A stretch of 64,000 nucleotides of DNA from Heliocidaris tuberculata (lineage: Eukaryota; Echinodermata; Echinoidea; Camarodonta; Echinometridae): contig CM046849.1 of the NCBI GenBank assembly GCA_025618425.1, positions 33,158,336-33,222,335 of the forward strand, written 5' to 3'. The position numbers and the translations under genes are program-made. The notes under the pieces are model-generated. The model was not told the DNA's origin. It searched no databases and was given only the letters and a program-made list of their open reading frames with translations. Shown piece by piece: positions 13,186 to 22,613 of this stretch (position 1 is its first letter; each line of letters opens with the position of its first letter).

Positions 13186-13495
13186 GAATTCGTTCACTGT
13201 GCATGGTTCCTGATTCCTTGAAACATGATTTCACTAAGCACCAAATCATCTTCAAGGAAACATTTACAATGGTTAACCGAATAAGCTACATTTCCAAACC
13301 TGTCTGATATTGCATTGACCAAAATCCTGGTATCATTGGCTTCTATCCAGCACTGTCAAGCTGAAGTAATTTTAAAAGTTGCTTGTCGTCTCATGAATTT
13401 TTCTGCACTCGACCCTGCGATTTTCTTGCTTTTTAATCATTATTATCATTAAAAAATTTAGCTGTTTATGAGCAGTGTGAATCTGATGATAACTG
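13000..13495 (+). repeat. Dispersed duplication, copy 2
   Basis: Matches 11389-11840 from the GCCAATCAATCGTCAATCA region through TTTATGAGCAGTGTGAAT. Indels relative to copy 1 break its open frame. The copies start about 1.6 kb apart in the same orientation. Confidence 0.8.
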
Positions 13496-14477
13496 TCATG
13501 AATAACTTCGCTTTTAGGACTCTAATCTTTCCTGATTATCCGATAAACTTTGGACAGGTCTTCAGACAGGAATGCGATTAAATGAAACAAAGACATAATA
13601 TGCATAGAAACCATAGAAAAACCGAGATTTATTTTTGAATCAAGGAAAAGCTGATAATGCGCTCGAAAGTATTATTTCAGTATTATTTTTTAACACAATG
13701 ACACAATACATATGAAAATAACAACTTTATTACTTTTGATTAGATTCTAAACAGTTTTGACACAAAACAAAACATAAAATGCATTCTGATGTCATGATGG
13801 CGTGTAAAATATCAAGTTTTATGACAAACAGTACATCCTCATTGCGCTTTAAACATGCACCAAATCGGGCCCAGACTGAAAAAATGGTTTATCAAAAATA
13901 ACGAACACGTTAGGCCCATTGGCCTAACCATGAATTACATTTAGTTTACAGATATCCTGTCACTTTTATTTGGAAATCAACTCAGTACGATGAATAACTT
14001 TTATTCTAATGGCACATCGACAGTTATATTTGCAAGAGAAGTCATTTTGTCACAGCATGGAAACAGATACCTCAATCTTTAACAATGTTTAAATGAACTT
14101 AAGCTTCCAAAATACTCTGTTTTTATTCTCTCAACCGGTCTCTTTTTAAAGTTGTTATCATTCTTCGAGTGGCCAATATACATGTGGAGCAAATTTGTGA
14201 AGCAAATTGTGAGGCGCTTTGTAACCGCAAGGAAAAGGCGGTATAGCAAATTCTTATGGATTGGGTGGATGGATTCACAAGTTCATTGTCATGCGAAGTA
14301 ACTTATAATGACAGATTGGACTAACTATCACTGAACTGAGCTTTCTTTTCACTCATTTCAACTAATGTGGTAAGGAACTTTAGCCTATTAAAAAAAAAAA
14401 AAAAAAAAAAAAAATCTTGTACAAAAGCTTTATCGGTAAAGTTCCTAAAAACATATCCCAAGCTCAATGCATGGGAC
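13496..14477. other. 3' flank of the dehydrogenase gene
   Basis: No coding segment. It lies downstream of the minus-strand dehydrogenase stop codon, so part may be its 3' UTR. An AATAAA on the minus strand near 14122-14127 is a possible poly(A) signal. A 23-24 nt A run sits at 14391-14414. Confidence 0.4.
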
Positions 14478-14660
14478 CACTGGCGTAAATCCGGGGGGGG
14501 GGGGGGGGGATTTCACGAAAGAAATGAAAAAATATATGCCTATGGGTGTTTTTTGAATGACAAAACGTGCCTTGCGTTTGTCAAACAAGATCACGTTGGC
14601 AAATTATTTCAACCATTCCCCCCCCCCCCCCCCACTCCTCGATACGGATTTACGCCACTG
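14478..14660. mobile_element. hAT-type MITE inserted at the stop codon of the dehydrogenase
   Basis: A 183-bp element with ends CACTGGCGTAAATCCG and, inverted, CAGTGGCGTAAATCCG (one mismatch). It is flanked by an exact 8-bp direct repeat CATGGGAC at 14470-14477 and 14661-14668. Eight-bp target duplications with CAG-initial termini are the hAT signature. A G17 run sits just inside the left end and a C16 run just inside the right, so the element can fold on itself. It encodes nothing recognisable. The right-hand target copy overlaps the last base of the neighbouring stop codon (minus strand TAG at 14670-14668). Confidence 0.9.
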
Positions 14661-14667
14661 CATGGGA

Positions 14668-14906
14668 CTAAGTGAGTGGCGCTTTCTCTTCAGGTGGTTG
14701 GTCATTCCTAAATGCCCTGGAGAGTACGAAGTCAGTGAACCAGGTCGGAGCGTAGGACAGTGGGAGGAAGATAACCTTCATATCAAGTCCACATGAGTAC
14801 CTGGTCTTAGGCCACCGGGCCAGGAGACCATGCATCATTGCATTGGTTACGATGGTCAGGTTAGGCGAGGACACGAAGTTCATGAAGTTAATGGTGGCGT
14901 TGGATA
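14668..14906 (-). CDS. Dehydrogenase exon 5 (C terminus)
   Basis: Acceptor CTCTTTACCCAG/TATCC. Encodes residues 260-337, ending in a hydrophilic NDQPPEEKAPLT tail before TAG. The HGLLARWPKTRYSCGLDMK and FLPLSYAPTW segments match the family's C-terminal substrate-binding region. Confidence 0.88.
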
Positions 14907-17900
14907 CTGGGTAAAGAGAAACAACGGAGAAGCAGTGTTACCAAAGTCAGATTACGTCATTACCTGCGCTAATGGAGCCTGTGAAGGGAATTAACCCATA
15001 TACGCCAGTTATTAAAAGTATTGTTTATACTCTTCATTTTGCAATCACTTTTTAATCGAGATCACTCTTTCATGACGCACAAAAGACCGCACCAGTCACT
15101 GACGCGGTCCTGACGTCATCAAATAACGCCTCGCGTGAGCAAGGTTTTAGGCATAGTTACGATTGTAATGACAACGACAATCACAGCGTGTATTATTCAT
15201 CAGTATGGATAGACCATTGGGATTATCATCACCATCTCTTTGGCCATTATCATCATTGTCACCATTATCGCCACCACCACCATCACCACCATCACCACCA
15301 CCACCACCACCACCACTTAATCATCACCATCACCACCATAATCATCTTCATCATCAGCAGCAGGAGCATCAATATGCAGGAGCTAGTGGATATTCTTCTC
15401 ACAAGAGGAGCTTCTCTAACGATCATCATCATCATCATCACCAAGTGACACGACATTTGCTCCTCCGTCCATATTTCGAAAGGTCAAAGGTTAAGGTCAA
15501 GTTAATGATTTGTTTTGTTTTTTTGTCAAGGACAATGTGAAGATTAAGAATAGGATTAGGATTAGGGTTAGGGTTAGGGTTAGGTTTAGGTTTAGGATTA
15601 ACATGGCAAAGTTAGACCGGAGCAATTGTCGCAGGAGCAAATGTCATGGAAGCCATCACCATCATCACCACATATTATCATCGTCATCATTATCTTCTTC
15701 TCCTACTTCCCTGTCACCTCCAATACCACTGCAGCCACCACAGTTACCATTATCCCCCCAACTCAACCCTAAAACATGCAACTGCATCACCTCCACCTGC
15801 ATCGCTTCCCTCACATCCAACCATCCCGCCTCCACTCAACCTCCATTGTCACCATCACCACCACAAACACCACTACTGTCTTTCACTTTAACCCTTTCAG
15901 GACAGGAATTATTCAAGGGCTGAATTGATCACATTTTGTTCTTCAAATTGGCAACAATAATATTTTTCTTCTAGTGCTACATGGTTCCAATAAAATGTAA
16001 TGTCTTTGAAAACAATTCACATGGTTAGAAACTTTGTCGAAAAGTTGAAAAAATGGTCAATTTCGATAAAAAACAATGATTATTAATCTCTCAATGTGTT
16101 GCCAATTTAAGGATTTTAAAGCTTAATCTCCTTTTTAAAATTCCTGGCATCAAACGCAATATGGTCATGTAACAAAAATGGATGCAACGAGTGCAGAAAT
16201 TTTTGCTCTTTCTACTCATGCATCTGGTATAATTTTTAGAGCTCTGGATCAAAAGTTATTGAGCCAAACCACAAAATGTGGCCAATTGTCTTGAAAGGGT
16301 TAATACATACGCTTCTCATATAAGTCTGGTTCAAACTCGGCTTGTTTTTCCTTTGATAGTCGATCCCAGCTCTTCTTGATCTCTGACCTAGACTTCTCAG
16401 GATTGGTGAGTTGTGTTTTGAAGAATCCTGGTTCAAGGATACTCACTTTGATGCCGTAGTCCATCATGCGACTTTCTCTCCTGAAAGTTAAAAAAAAAAA
16501 TGTACTGCAAAACTCTACCCTACAACACATTGACCCTGTGATTCATGTGCTACTTGTAACCAATCACAGAGTTATGATTACTCATTCAGGGGCGTCGCTA
16601 GGGGGAGGGGGATGATAGTCTGAAACTCCAAAATGATAAAAGAAGTGGTAGGGCCACATTACCTCATACCCTCGATCGGCGCCAGACTTATGAAAGGGGT
16701 TCCAAAACATAACTTTCAGTCATGCATAATTTTTTTTCAGTGAGTACACTCCAATCCCTCAAATGTTAAAGGGGGATTCTGAACTGAAATGTATTTAGCC
16801 ACAAACTGAGGAAGGAGCATAGGTGGCATCATTTACTTTCAGGAATCTTTTAAACAATAAATGGGGTGGGGTTTACCTGAGTGTATCTGAGAAGGCTTGG
16901 ACGCCATATTTCGATTCCGAGTATCCTCCTGACCCCATGGCCACTCGGGAGAGGGCGCTAGCGATGTTTACCACCCGACCTCGTGCTTTCTTCAAGAGAG
17001 GTAAGAACGTGATTGTGACATCGATAACGCCTAGGAGATTGACATCGATGATGCGCTTGTAGTCTTCCTTAGTGCACCAGTTAATGAGACCGGGTAAATT
17101 AGCGATCCCGGCGTTGTTTACCAGACCCCATAGTCCTAGTGGGAAAATAGTTGTGAGAAAAAAGCATACAAAAAGACAAACATCTTTTCATGAAGAACTT
17201 GCTCTAGCAAGAAAACCAGATAATTATATCAATATCGTTTTGTGGTGGTAGCGGTGGTAGGGGTGGTGTTGTGTGTCTGTGTGCTTGTGCGTGTGTACGG
17301 GGGGGGGGGGGGTAAGGTGAGAGACCTCAGTCATATTGGACATTTCTAGCCTTTTGGGGGGATATGAAAATCTGTTTCTGTTTTATTTTTTTATTTTTTC
17401 TGTTTTAATGGAAAAATCTAGCCTGTGGGCAAATTTTCAACCCTTGCTAACATTCAGAATGGCGACTATCATATCATATCATATCGTATCAGCGATGCCC
17501 CCCAAACACTAGTTACAAAATGAAGTTGAACAAGGGGCGACATTTAAAGTATTTATAAGGGGCCAAGAATTTTTGACAAGCCATTTTTTCTGGGGGGGGG
17601 GGGGGGCGTCATGTTTGCTCGCCGTAACTTTGCATACCTGTATCTTTTGGCAGTTTACTTTTTATGAAATCGAATGCGGCCTGGACACTCTCGTGATCCG
17701 TGACGTCCATTCGGAGGGTGATGACCCTTTCTGATGTCTTGGACTCGACCTCCTTTTGACCTTTAGCAGTCAGACACGCAGCGAACACGTGAACACCTCG
17801 TTTGTCTAACTGACGGGTCACGATGCTTCCAAACCCAGTGTCACATCCAGTAATTAACACGTATCTAAAATGAAAGAAGTGAGCAATTCTTATGAATGTT

Positions 17901-18974
17901 ATAACATTTTGATTAAACTCATAAACATTTTAAAGGAATAATTTCAAACAATTCCTCCAACGCTCTCACTTTAATTAATAATAATACATTATAAACAACA
18001 ACTGCATGCTTCCAAATTCGGCACGAATTCTCCGAGTGAGTCCTACGTTTCGAGTGTATGTCTGCCGGATAGGACAAGAGAATGGATATAATGGAGTGGT
18101 AAGCAAACAAATCATCCACAAAAACAATGCAATATGTTTTAAATCTCTTTCCATTTCTTGATTTGAAATTATTCGTTTGATATGTGCATTTTTCGTTGTT
18201 ACTTATGTTCTGTTTGTTAAATGTATCCATTTTATGTTACCCTGTACCGCGTTCGATAAGAACAGGTAACTTGGGTTCATTGTATTCTCTTTATTGATTA
18301 ATAAAAGGTGATTTATAAAAAAAAAAACAAAACAACAAAACAACAAAAAAAAAAAACCTCCAGCACTATTTCTGTTGTGTTAAATTTTACTACTTTTCTG
18401 TTGTTTTTATGCTGTCGAGTGAAATAAATAAATAAATTCTAATTCTAATATTTCATATGTACAATAATGCCTTTTCCTCAATATAAAAAAAACAAACGTG
18501 TGACAAAGTATTGATTTGTTCAAATCGTTGCAAAAGTAACCCGAACTTATTTCAATTTACAGATTCGTTTTTAAATATGATTTGTTTCGTCATTTTATTT
18601 TAACGAGTTCTCTCATTACGTTTCTATAGTATTAAAGGAAAAATAAAATAGTTTTATGCCATAACTTATGCGTAATATTTAGTTAGGTATGGTTTTACTT
18701 TTGAATATATTCTCGTCATGAAATAATCAAATTTTCAAAGTCTCAAATAATTTTTTTTTTTATTGTGAACTAAATGTAATACAACTACGTGCTACCATTT
18801 TAGTATTATTGATAAATCATTTAATCAATCAATCAATCAACCAATAATATCTTACTTGTCTGTGAGTTTTGGTAACAGAGACGAACGAAGAAGACTCTCT
18901 ATGAACATGCTAATGATCCACAGGGCAAACAGCCCCACCAACGTCAACACCACCCATTGCCATTTGACTTCCAT
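14668..18974 (-). CDS. SDR9C-family dehydrogenase, retinol dehydrogenase / HSD17B6-like, five coding exons
   Basis: Joined exons 18974-18856, 17864-17638, 17135-16877, 16480-16311 and 14906-14668 give 1014 nt, a predicted 337 residues; every junction has GT/AG and agreeing phase. Residues about 7-27 form an N-terminal membrane anchor. TGCDTGFG at 45-52 is the nucleotide-binding TGxxxGxG motif, NNAG is at 122-125, the structural Asn is N148, the likely catalytic Ser is S175, and YSESK at 187-191 supplies catalytic Tyr and Lys. VSILEPGFFKT near 213-223 and the C-terminal RYS..DMK..FLPLSY..T segment are typical of the RDH5/RDH16/DHRS9/HSD17B6 group. Members oxidise retinoids or steroids with NAD at the endoplasmic reticulum; the substrate cannot be told from sequence. 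Family length is about 317-320, so this is slightly long, mostly at the C terminus. No break was seen, so it looks functional. The first ATG was chosen because the frame upstream lacks another ATG. A hAT MITE abuts the stop codon. Confidence 0.9.
15217..15448. repeat. (CAC/CAT)n triplet array
   Basis: Dense CAC and CAT triplets, nearly pure between 15270 and 15316, with a second (ATC)n patch at 15421-15441. Intronic. Confidence 0.9.
15551..15600 (+). repeat. Interstitial telomere-like repeat (TTAGGG)
   Basis: Consecutive hexamers in one orientation: two TTAGGA variants, three perfect TTAGGG, then TTAGGT/TTTAGG variants. It lies inside intron 4 of the dehydrogenase. Confidence 0.85.
16311..16480 (-). 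CDS. Dehydrogenase exon 4
   Basis: Acceptor ACTTTCAG/GAGAGAAAG, donor AAGC/GTATGT. Encodes residues 203-258 with MDYGIKVSILEPGFFKT and a charged helix; the Pro-Gly after the substrate loop is conserved in the family. Confidence 0.9.
16481..16876. other. Dehydrogenase intron 3
   Basis: 396 bp. CAGGGGCGTCGCTAGGGGG near 16588 resembles a lone terminus of the G-rich hAT-like elements seen elsewhere, but no partner end was found. Confidence 0.5.
16877..17135 (-). CDS. Dehydrogenase exon 3 (catalytic centre)
   Basis: Acceptor CCCACTAG/GACTATGG, donor CTCAG/GTAAAC. Encodes residues 116-202, with NNAG, DVNLLG, the Ser of NIASAL and YSESK. The plus-strand frame over the same bases is a shadow. Confidence 0.9.
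17136..17637. other. Dehydrogenase intron 2
   Basis: 502 bp, with poly-G runs at about 17300-17312 and 17592-17606 and a CATAT-type pentamer repeat at about 17466-17490. Confidence 0.7.
17638..17864 (-). CDS. Dehydrogenase exon 2 (NAD-binding motif)
   Basis: Acceptor TTTTAG/ATACGTG, donor ACAG/GTATGC. Encodes YVLITGCDTGFG and on through KLPKDT (residues 41-115), including the acidic MDVTD segment that often contacts the adenine in SDR enzymes. Confidence 0.9.
17865..18855. other. Dehydrogenase intron 1 with retroelement-like tails
   Basis: 991 bp. A/C-rich AAAACAAAACAAC sequence at about 18317-18358 follows TTATTGATTAATAAAAGG. AAATAAATAAATAAATTCTAATTCTAA at about 18422-18449 looks like a LINE 3' tail in plus orientation. 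(CAAT)n lies at 18824-18842. Confidence 0.45.
18856..18974 (-). CDS. Dehydrogenase exon 1 (membrane anchor)
   Basis: Encodes residues 1-39 plus two bases of K40, starting MEVKWQWVVLTL. The donor is ACAA/GTAAGA. Upstream, CATTTTTCCTGTTTCAG at about 19052-19068 is a strong acceptor, so a 5' UTR intron probably ends at 19051/19052 and the transcript continues above this point. Confidence 0.85.
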
Positions 18975-19051
18975 CCTGGTAGGATTCTCAAAGATCGGAT
19001 CCCTTTGGACGCTCTTAGGACTGAACAGGTGGTACAACGGCTATACCAAGT
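18975..19051 (-). other. Probable 5' UTR segment of the dehydrogenase
   Basis: Lies between a strong minus-strand acceptor (CCTGTTTCAG) and the start codon. Upstream UTR exons and the promoter are not identified. Confidence 0.5.
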
Positions 19052-19132
19052 CTGAAACAGGAAAAATGAAATACACATCGTAAAACAATGAGGAAGGTAG
19101 AAGGGAGGAGGGGTAATAAAGAGAAAGGTTAA

Positions 19133-19710
19133 AGGAGAATGAAACCCTGGGGAAATATCCATTTTAATGAAAAGAGACTATAGAGAGAAACAATATTTAA
19201 AAAGTTCCATCGAAATCGGTTACGAAATGAGAAAGTTATGAAAGTTTGAAAAGTCTCAATTTACTTTCTATGGCGATCCTCAAATTGGCAATGTTGTTTC
19301 AAAGTGACAGGTTTAGTAGTACAACTCTCCACAATTATGTTTTGTACACAAAATTTCATATTTTCTCCATTATCTCTTAAGATGCTGCTTGTCTTTTTGT
19401 GAACTCAATGTCAAATACATTTTCCCATGATATATCTTGAGCTAAGAAGGAAGCAAGCTGCACCCTGAGAGATAATGGGGAAAATACGAAATTTTGTGTA
19501 CAAAACATATAGAGATTTGTACTACTAAACCTGTCACTTTGAAGCAACATTGCCAATTTGAGAATCGCCATAGAAATTAAATTGAGACTTTTCAAAATTT
19601 CATAACTTTCTCATTTCGTAACCGATTTTGATGGAACTTTTTAAAAATTGCTTCTCTCTATCCTCTCTTTTCATTCAAATTCAGGTTTTCCCCCAGGGTT
19701 TCATTGTCTT
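19133..19710. repeat. TTAA-flanked inverted-repeat MITE, family A, copy 2
   Basis: 578 bp with TTAA on both sides (19129-19132 and 19711-19714). Ends AGGAGAATGAAACCC and, inverted, AAGACAATGAAACCC. Arms of more than 250 bp share blocks with the copy at 765-1344, such as ATCGGTTACGAAATGAGAAA. It sits just upstream of the dehydrogenase 5' UTR. The open frame in its arm is not a gene. Confidence 0.85.
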
Positions 19711-19749
19711 TTAAATGAGGGAAGGGTAGAAATGAGGGCAGTCAGGAAG

Positions 19750-20020
19750 GCAGTCAGGAGGAAGGGTGATAAATATGGTGGAGGGAGGGTAATAAGAAAG
19801 ACGTTATAAAGGAGGAAGGGTAATAGGGAGGAGAGTCGAAGGGAGGGATGGGTAATAAAGAGCATGGTATTAGGAGGGGTAATAAGAAAGATATTATTAA
19901 GGAGGAGGGGTAATAGGGATGAGAGTCGAAGAGCATGTTATTAGGAGGGGTTATAAGAAAAATATTATTAAGGAGGAGGGATAATAGGGAGGAGAGTAGA
20001 AGAGCATGGTATTAGGAGGG
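19750..20020. repeat. Purine-rich minisatellite, units of about 71-86 bp
   Basis: At least three imperfect units containing GGGTAATAGGGAGGAGAGTCGAAG and GGTATTAGGAGGGGTAATAAGAAAG. Two neighbouring units are spaced 71 bp (TATTATTAAGGAGG at 19892 and 19963); another has an extra GGAGGGATGGGTAATAA. Confidence 0.8.
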
Positions 20021-20509
20021 TACTAAGGGGTAATATGAGGGTATCAGCTTATTATGGAGTAGAGCAATATGGAGGATCATAGGAAATTGGGGGTGATAAG
20101 GAGAATGCTAGTAGGGAGAAGACATACTAAGAAGGGTATTTCTGGGATTGTTGCTCATGACGACCAGAAAACTTATCAGAAGCTTACCTGACTGACCCCG
20201 ACAAAGCAACTTAACGTTAACTAATGACAAATGTCATACAAAGTGGATTCCTAACCTACAGAATGATGCTATCATACAGGTGAATTATATAACTCGTCAT
20301 AAATGTACATTTTAATTACAACAGTAAATAGATCCGTTGGACCAGAGATATAAAAATATACTTTTTTTTAATTAAAAAAAAAATATATATTATGGATATC
20401 TGCCTTCTTTACTGACAAGCTCCTCCAATTTAAAAAAATCATGCTTTATTGCCTGAATTCCAGTTGATTTTCAAGAAAATGCTGCTTTTGGTTGTACATG
20501 TATATGAAT
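20021..20509. other. Intergenic, nothing recognised
   Basis: Fading remnants of the preceding minisatellite, then AT-rich sequence. Confidence 0.5.
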
Positions 20510-21254
20510 CAGTGGCGTATCTAGGTATTCTGGCGCCCGGGGCAAACTATTAAATCTGCGCCCCCCTCCCCCCCGCCCAAACTCAGATTAATGAGCGTTT
20601 TTAATTTAGAAATGATGGCACTACGTGAAATTGAGTTTTAATACACATATCAACCAGAAGTGGTTAGCCCAAATTTGATGAATTACTGTATAAGCGAGGG
20701 AGCAACGAGCCCGAGATTTTTTTTTTCTTTTCACCCCTCAAATTGAAATTTCTTATGTATTTACCCTGAGAAAGAAATATCCAAGGGAATACAGCGACCT
20801 AACAATATATATTTTTAAAAATTTTGAACATTCCTATTTTGGGGGCGCAAAATGAATGAAAACCCTTTGAAAGTGCTTTTTATGCACTTACATCCCATCT
20901 GGGGGCGCAAAATTTAACGAGCTCTTGCCTTATGCGGGGGGGGGGGGGGGAGCAACGAAAGTAATTTTATGGTTAACACTTTGAAAACGCCATTGAGGGC
21001 GCGAAATAGCTTGATCCTGAACATGATTATGCGAGGGAGCAAAGCGACCGAGCTTTAGAAAATTTTCGCATTTAAAACCCTATAAAACACCACTTCTTAC
21101 GCATTTTGTCCTTGACTGGGGCGCAAATAACCCTCAAAGACCATACATTTTCTTGTACTTATCCTCCTTTTCATTCTCTCTTTTGTGTTTTTTGCACCCC
21201 TTCAAGTGCCGTCCGGGGCACGTACCCCCTCTGCCGCCCGTAGATACGCCACTG
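20510..21254. mobile_element. Non-autonomous hAT-type transposon
   Basis: 745 bp with perfect 14-bp ends CAGTGGCGTATCTA and, inverted, the same, flanked by an exact 8-bp duplication ATATGAAT (20502-20509 and 21255-21262). A poly-G run lies at about 20936-20951. The phrases GGGGGCGCAAAA and GCGAGGGAGCAA(C/A)G recur inside. No transposase frame. Confidence 0.92.
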
Positions 21255-21818
21255 ATATGAATCCATATAGATATGTGACCATTAATAATCATATCAAATA
21301 TAAAACCTTAACTCTCACTTACAATGTCAAAAGTCATGCCCCAGTATACTTTTCTGATCTACTCCATGCGCACAATTAACACACGCTCGGCCACTATTAA
21401 TATACTTACTGTCCCTCGAACCAGCTCGAACCAGTAAACAGATAGATGATAAAAGGACGTGATATAGGGCTTTCTCAGATATCGCCCCAAAACCCGTAAC
21501 TTCCTGCCTTCTGCATTAAACATGTTAAAGAATTGCCAAACTCTCATATCGTAAAACACATCTGTTCTAATATTTCTTTTTTCTTAATTGTTTCTTTGTT
21601 TGTTGTTACGTATTTTATGCTCTTCGTGTCAGTTTTCTTTCTTTGTTTTTTTGTTACATGCACTTTGTATCTCATCCATGTCATCATGAGAAGGCACTTT
21701 ATAAATGAAATTTATTATGTATTATTATCATTATTATTATTATCATTAAGAGTGAACAAGTTTCCTCTTGTAGTTGTAAGAAACCAAGAGCGGCCTTCAA
21801 CAGAAGACAGCCTGTCTG
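21255..21818 (+). repeat. Intergenic with a LINE-like 3' tail
   Basis: T-rich sequence then AAGGCACTTTATAAATGAAAT and an (ATT)n tail at about 21683-21752, resembling the 3' end of the LINE fragment at 62058-62699. No coding part of a LINE is seen here. Confidence 0.4.
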
Positions 21819-21828
21819 CAGTGCTGCT

Positions 21829-21955
21829 GTAGTCGAGTCCACCCCATCCGAGTCCGAGTCCGAGTCCGAGTCCAAGTCCGAGTCCTGGCATCCGAGCCCC
21901 GAGTCCTGGACATCCGAGTCCGAGTCCGAGTCCGAGTCCGAGTCCGAGTCCCTAT
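21829..21955. repeat. Left subterminal (CCGAGT)n hexamer repeat
   Basis: About a dozen GAGTCC/CCGAGT units with interruptions (TCCTGGCATCCGAGCCC). Same strand orientation as the right-hand array. Confidence 0.9.
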
Positions 21956-22123
21956 GGGAACATCTTAAATTGCAATTTTGTTTTACGTCATATTATTTAT
22001 ATTATGATAAATGCCTTACTGTGAACTCTCTGTAACATAAATGGTTTCTGGTTCATTGAAAACTTCCATTTGTCAGATAATTTAGTTTATTGTAACTTTT
22101 TATTACGAATGCGGACAACTATA

Positions 22124-22410
22124 AAGGCTTGCTCACAAATGAGTGACTTGTCGCTGTGACATGTCGCTTGGTGCTTAATAGTAAGATTTCCAGCTATTAG
22201 CACTAAAAATTCTGACAGGAGGTAAGAAAATGGAATTGGAAATGTTCATATAAATGTCTGTGGTTAGATTTTCGGTGATGGTTTGGTGTACTAGTGGAAT
22301 TTCAGAAGTTTTATTGTCCAAAATACTAAACAGGTGAACATGTATTCCTTTTCTGCCAAGGTAGGGCCTACATGTCTCGTTGACAAATGGCTCATATGTG
22401 AACAAGCCTT
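22124..22410. repeat. Small inverted-repeat element (AAGGCTTGCTCACAAATGAG ends)
   Basis: The left end AAGGCTTGCTCACAAATGAG is matched inverted by CTCATATGTGAACAAGCCTT at the right. No clear target duplication. Nested inside the 4.3-kb hAT element; encodes nothing. Confidence 0.6.
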
Positions 22411-22613
22411 AGCAGGCCAAGTATTTTGCTTGTATCCACAGTTATTATAGAGAGTTGACTGTATTGTTACTGTGATACCTCAAAGATAGGCCAGGAGCCT
22501 GTCCCGAAATAGTCACCCCTTTTTACCCATAAGATTTGACCCCGTAAAGTTACTTTGATCATCTAAGTCATTGACAAAAAGGTTGTCAGCCTGACCGTAA
22601 CCGCCGGGTTAAG

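Larger units (their letters stand above)
14907..16310. other. Dehydrogenase intron 4, repeat-rich
   Basis: A 1404-bp intron holding CAC/CAT triplet arrays, a telomere-like TTAGGG tract and an ACC/ATC-rich stretch (about 15655-15890). Histidine- or proline-rich frames through the triplet arrays are repeat artefacts. A CRE-like TGACGTCA lies at 15111-15118. Confidence 0.75.

Noticed and set aside
15188..15923. Histidine- or proline-rich frames in three overlapping readings
   Set aside because: They follow CAC/ACC triplet arrays and the telomeric tract inside an intron of the minus-strand dehydrogenase.
16823..17062. 79-codon plus-strand frame
   Set aside because: Exact antisense of dehydrogenase exon 3; it is a shadow.
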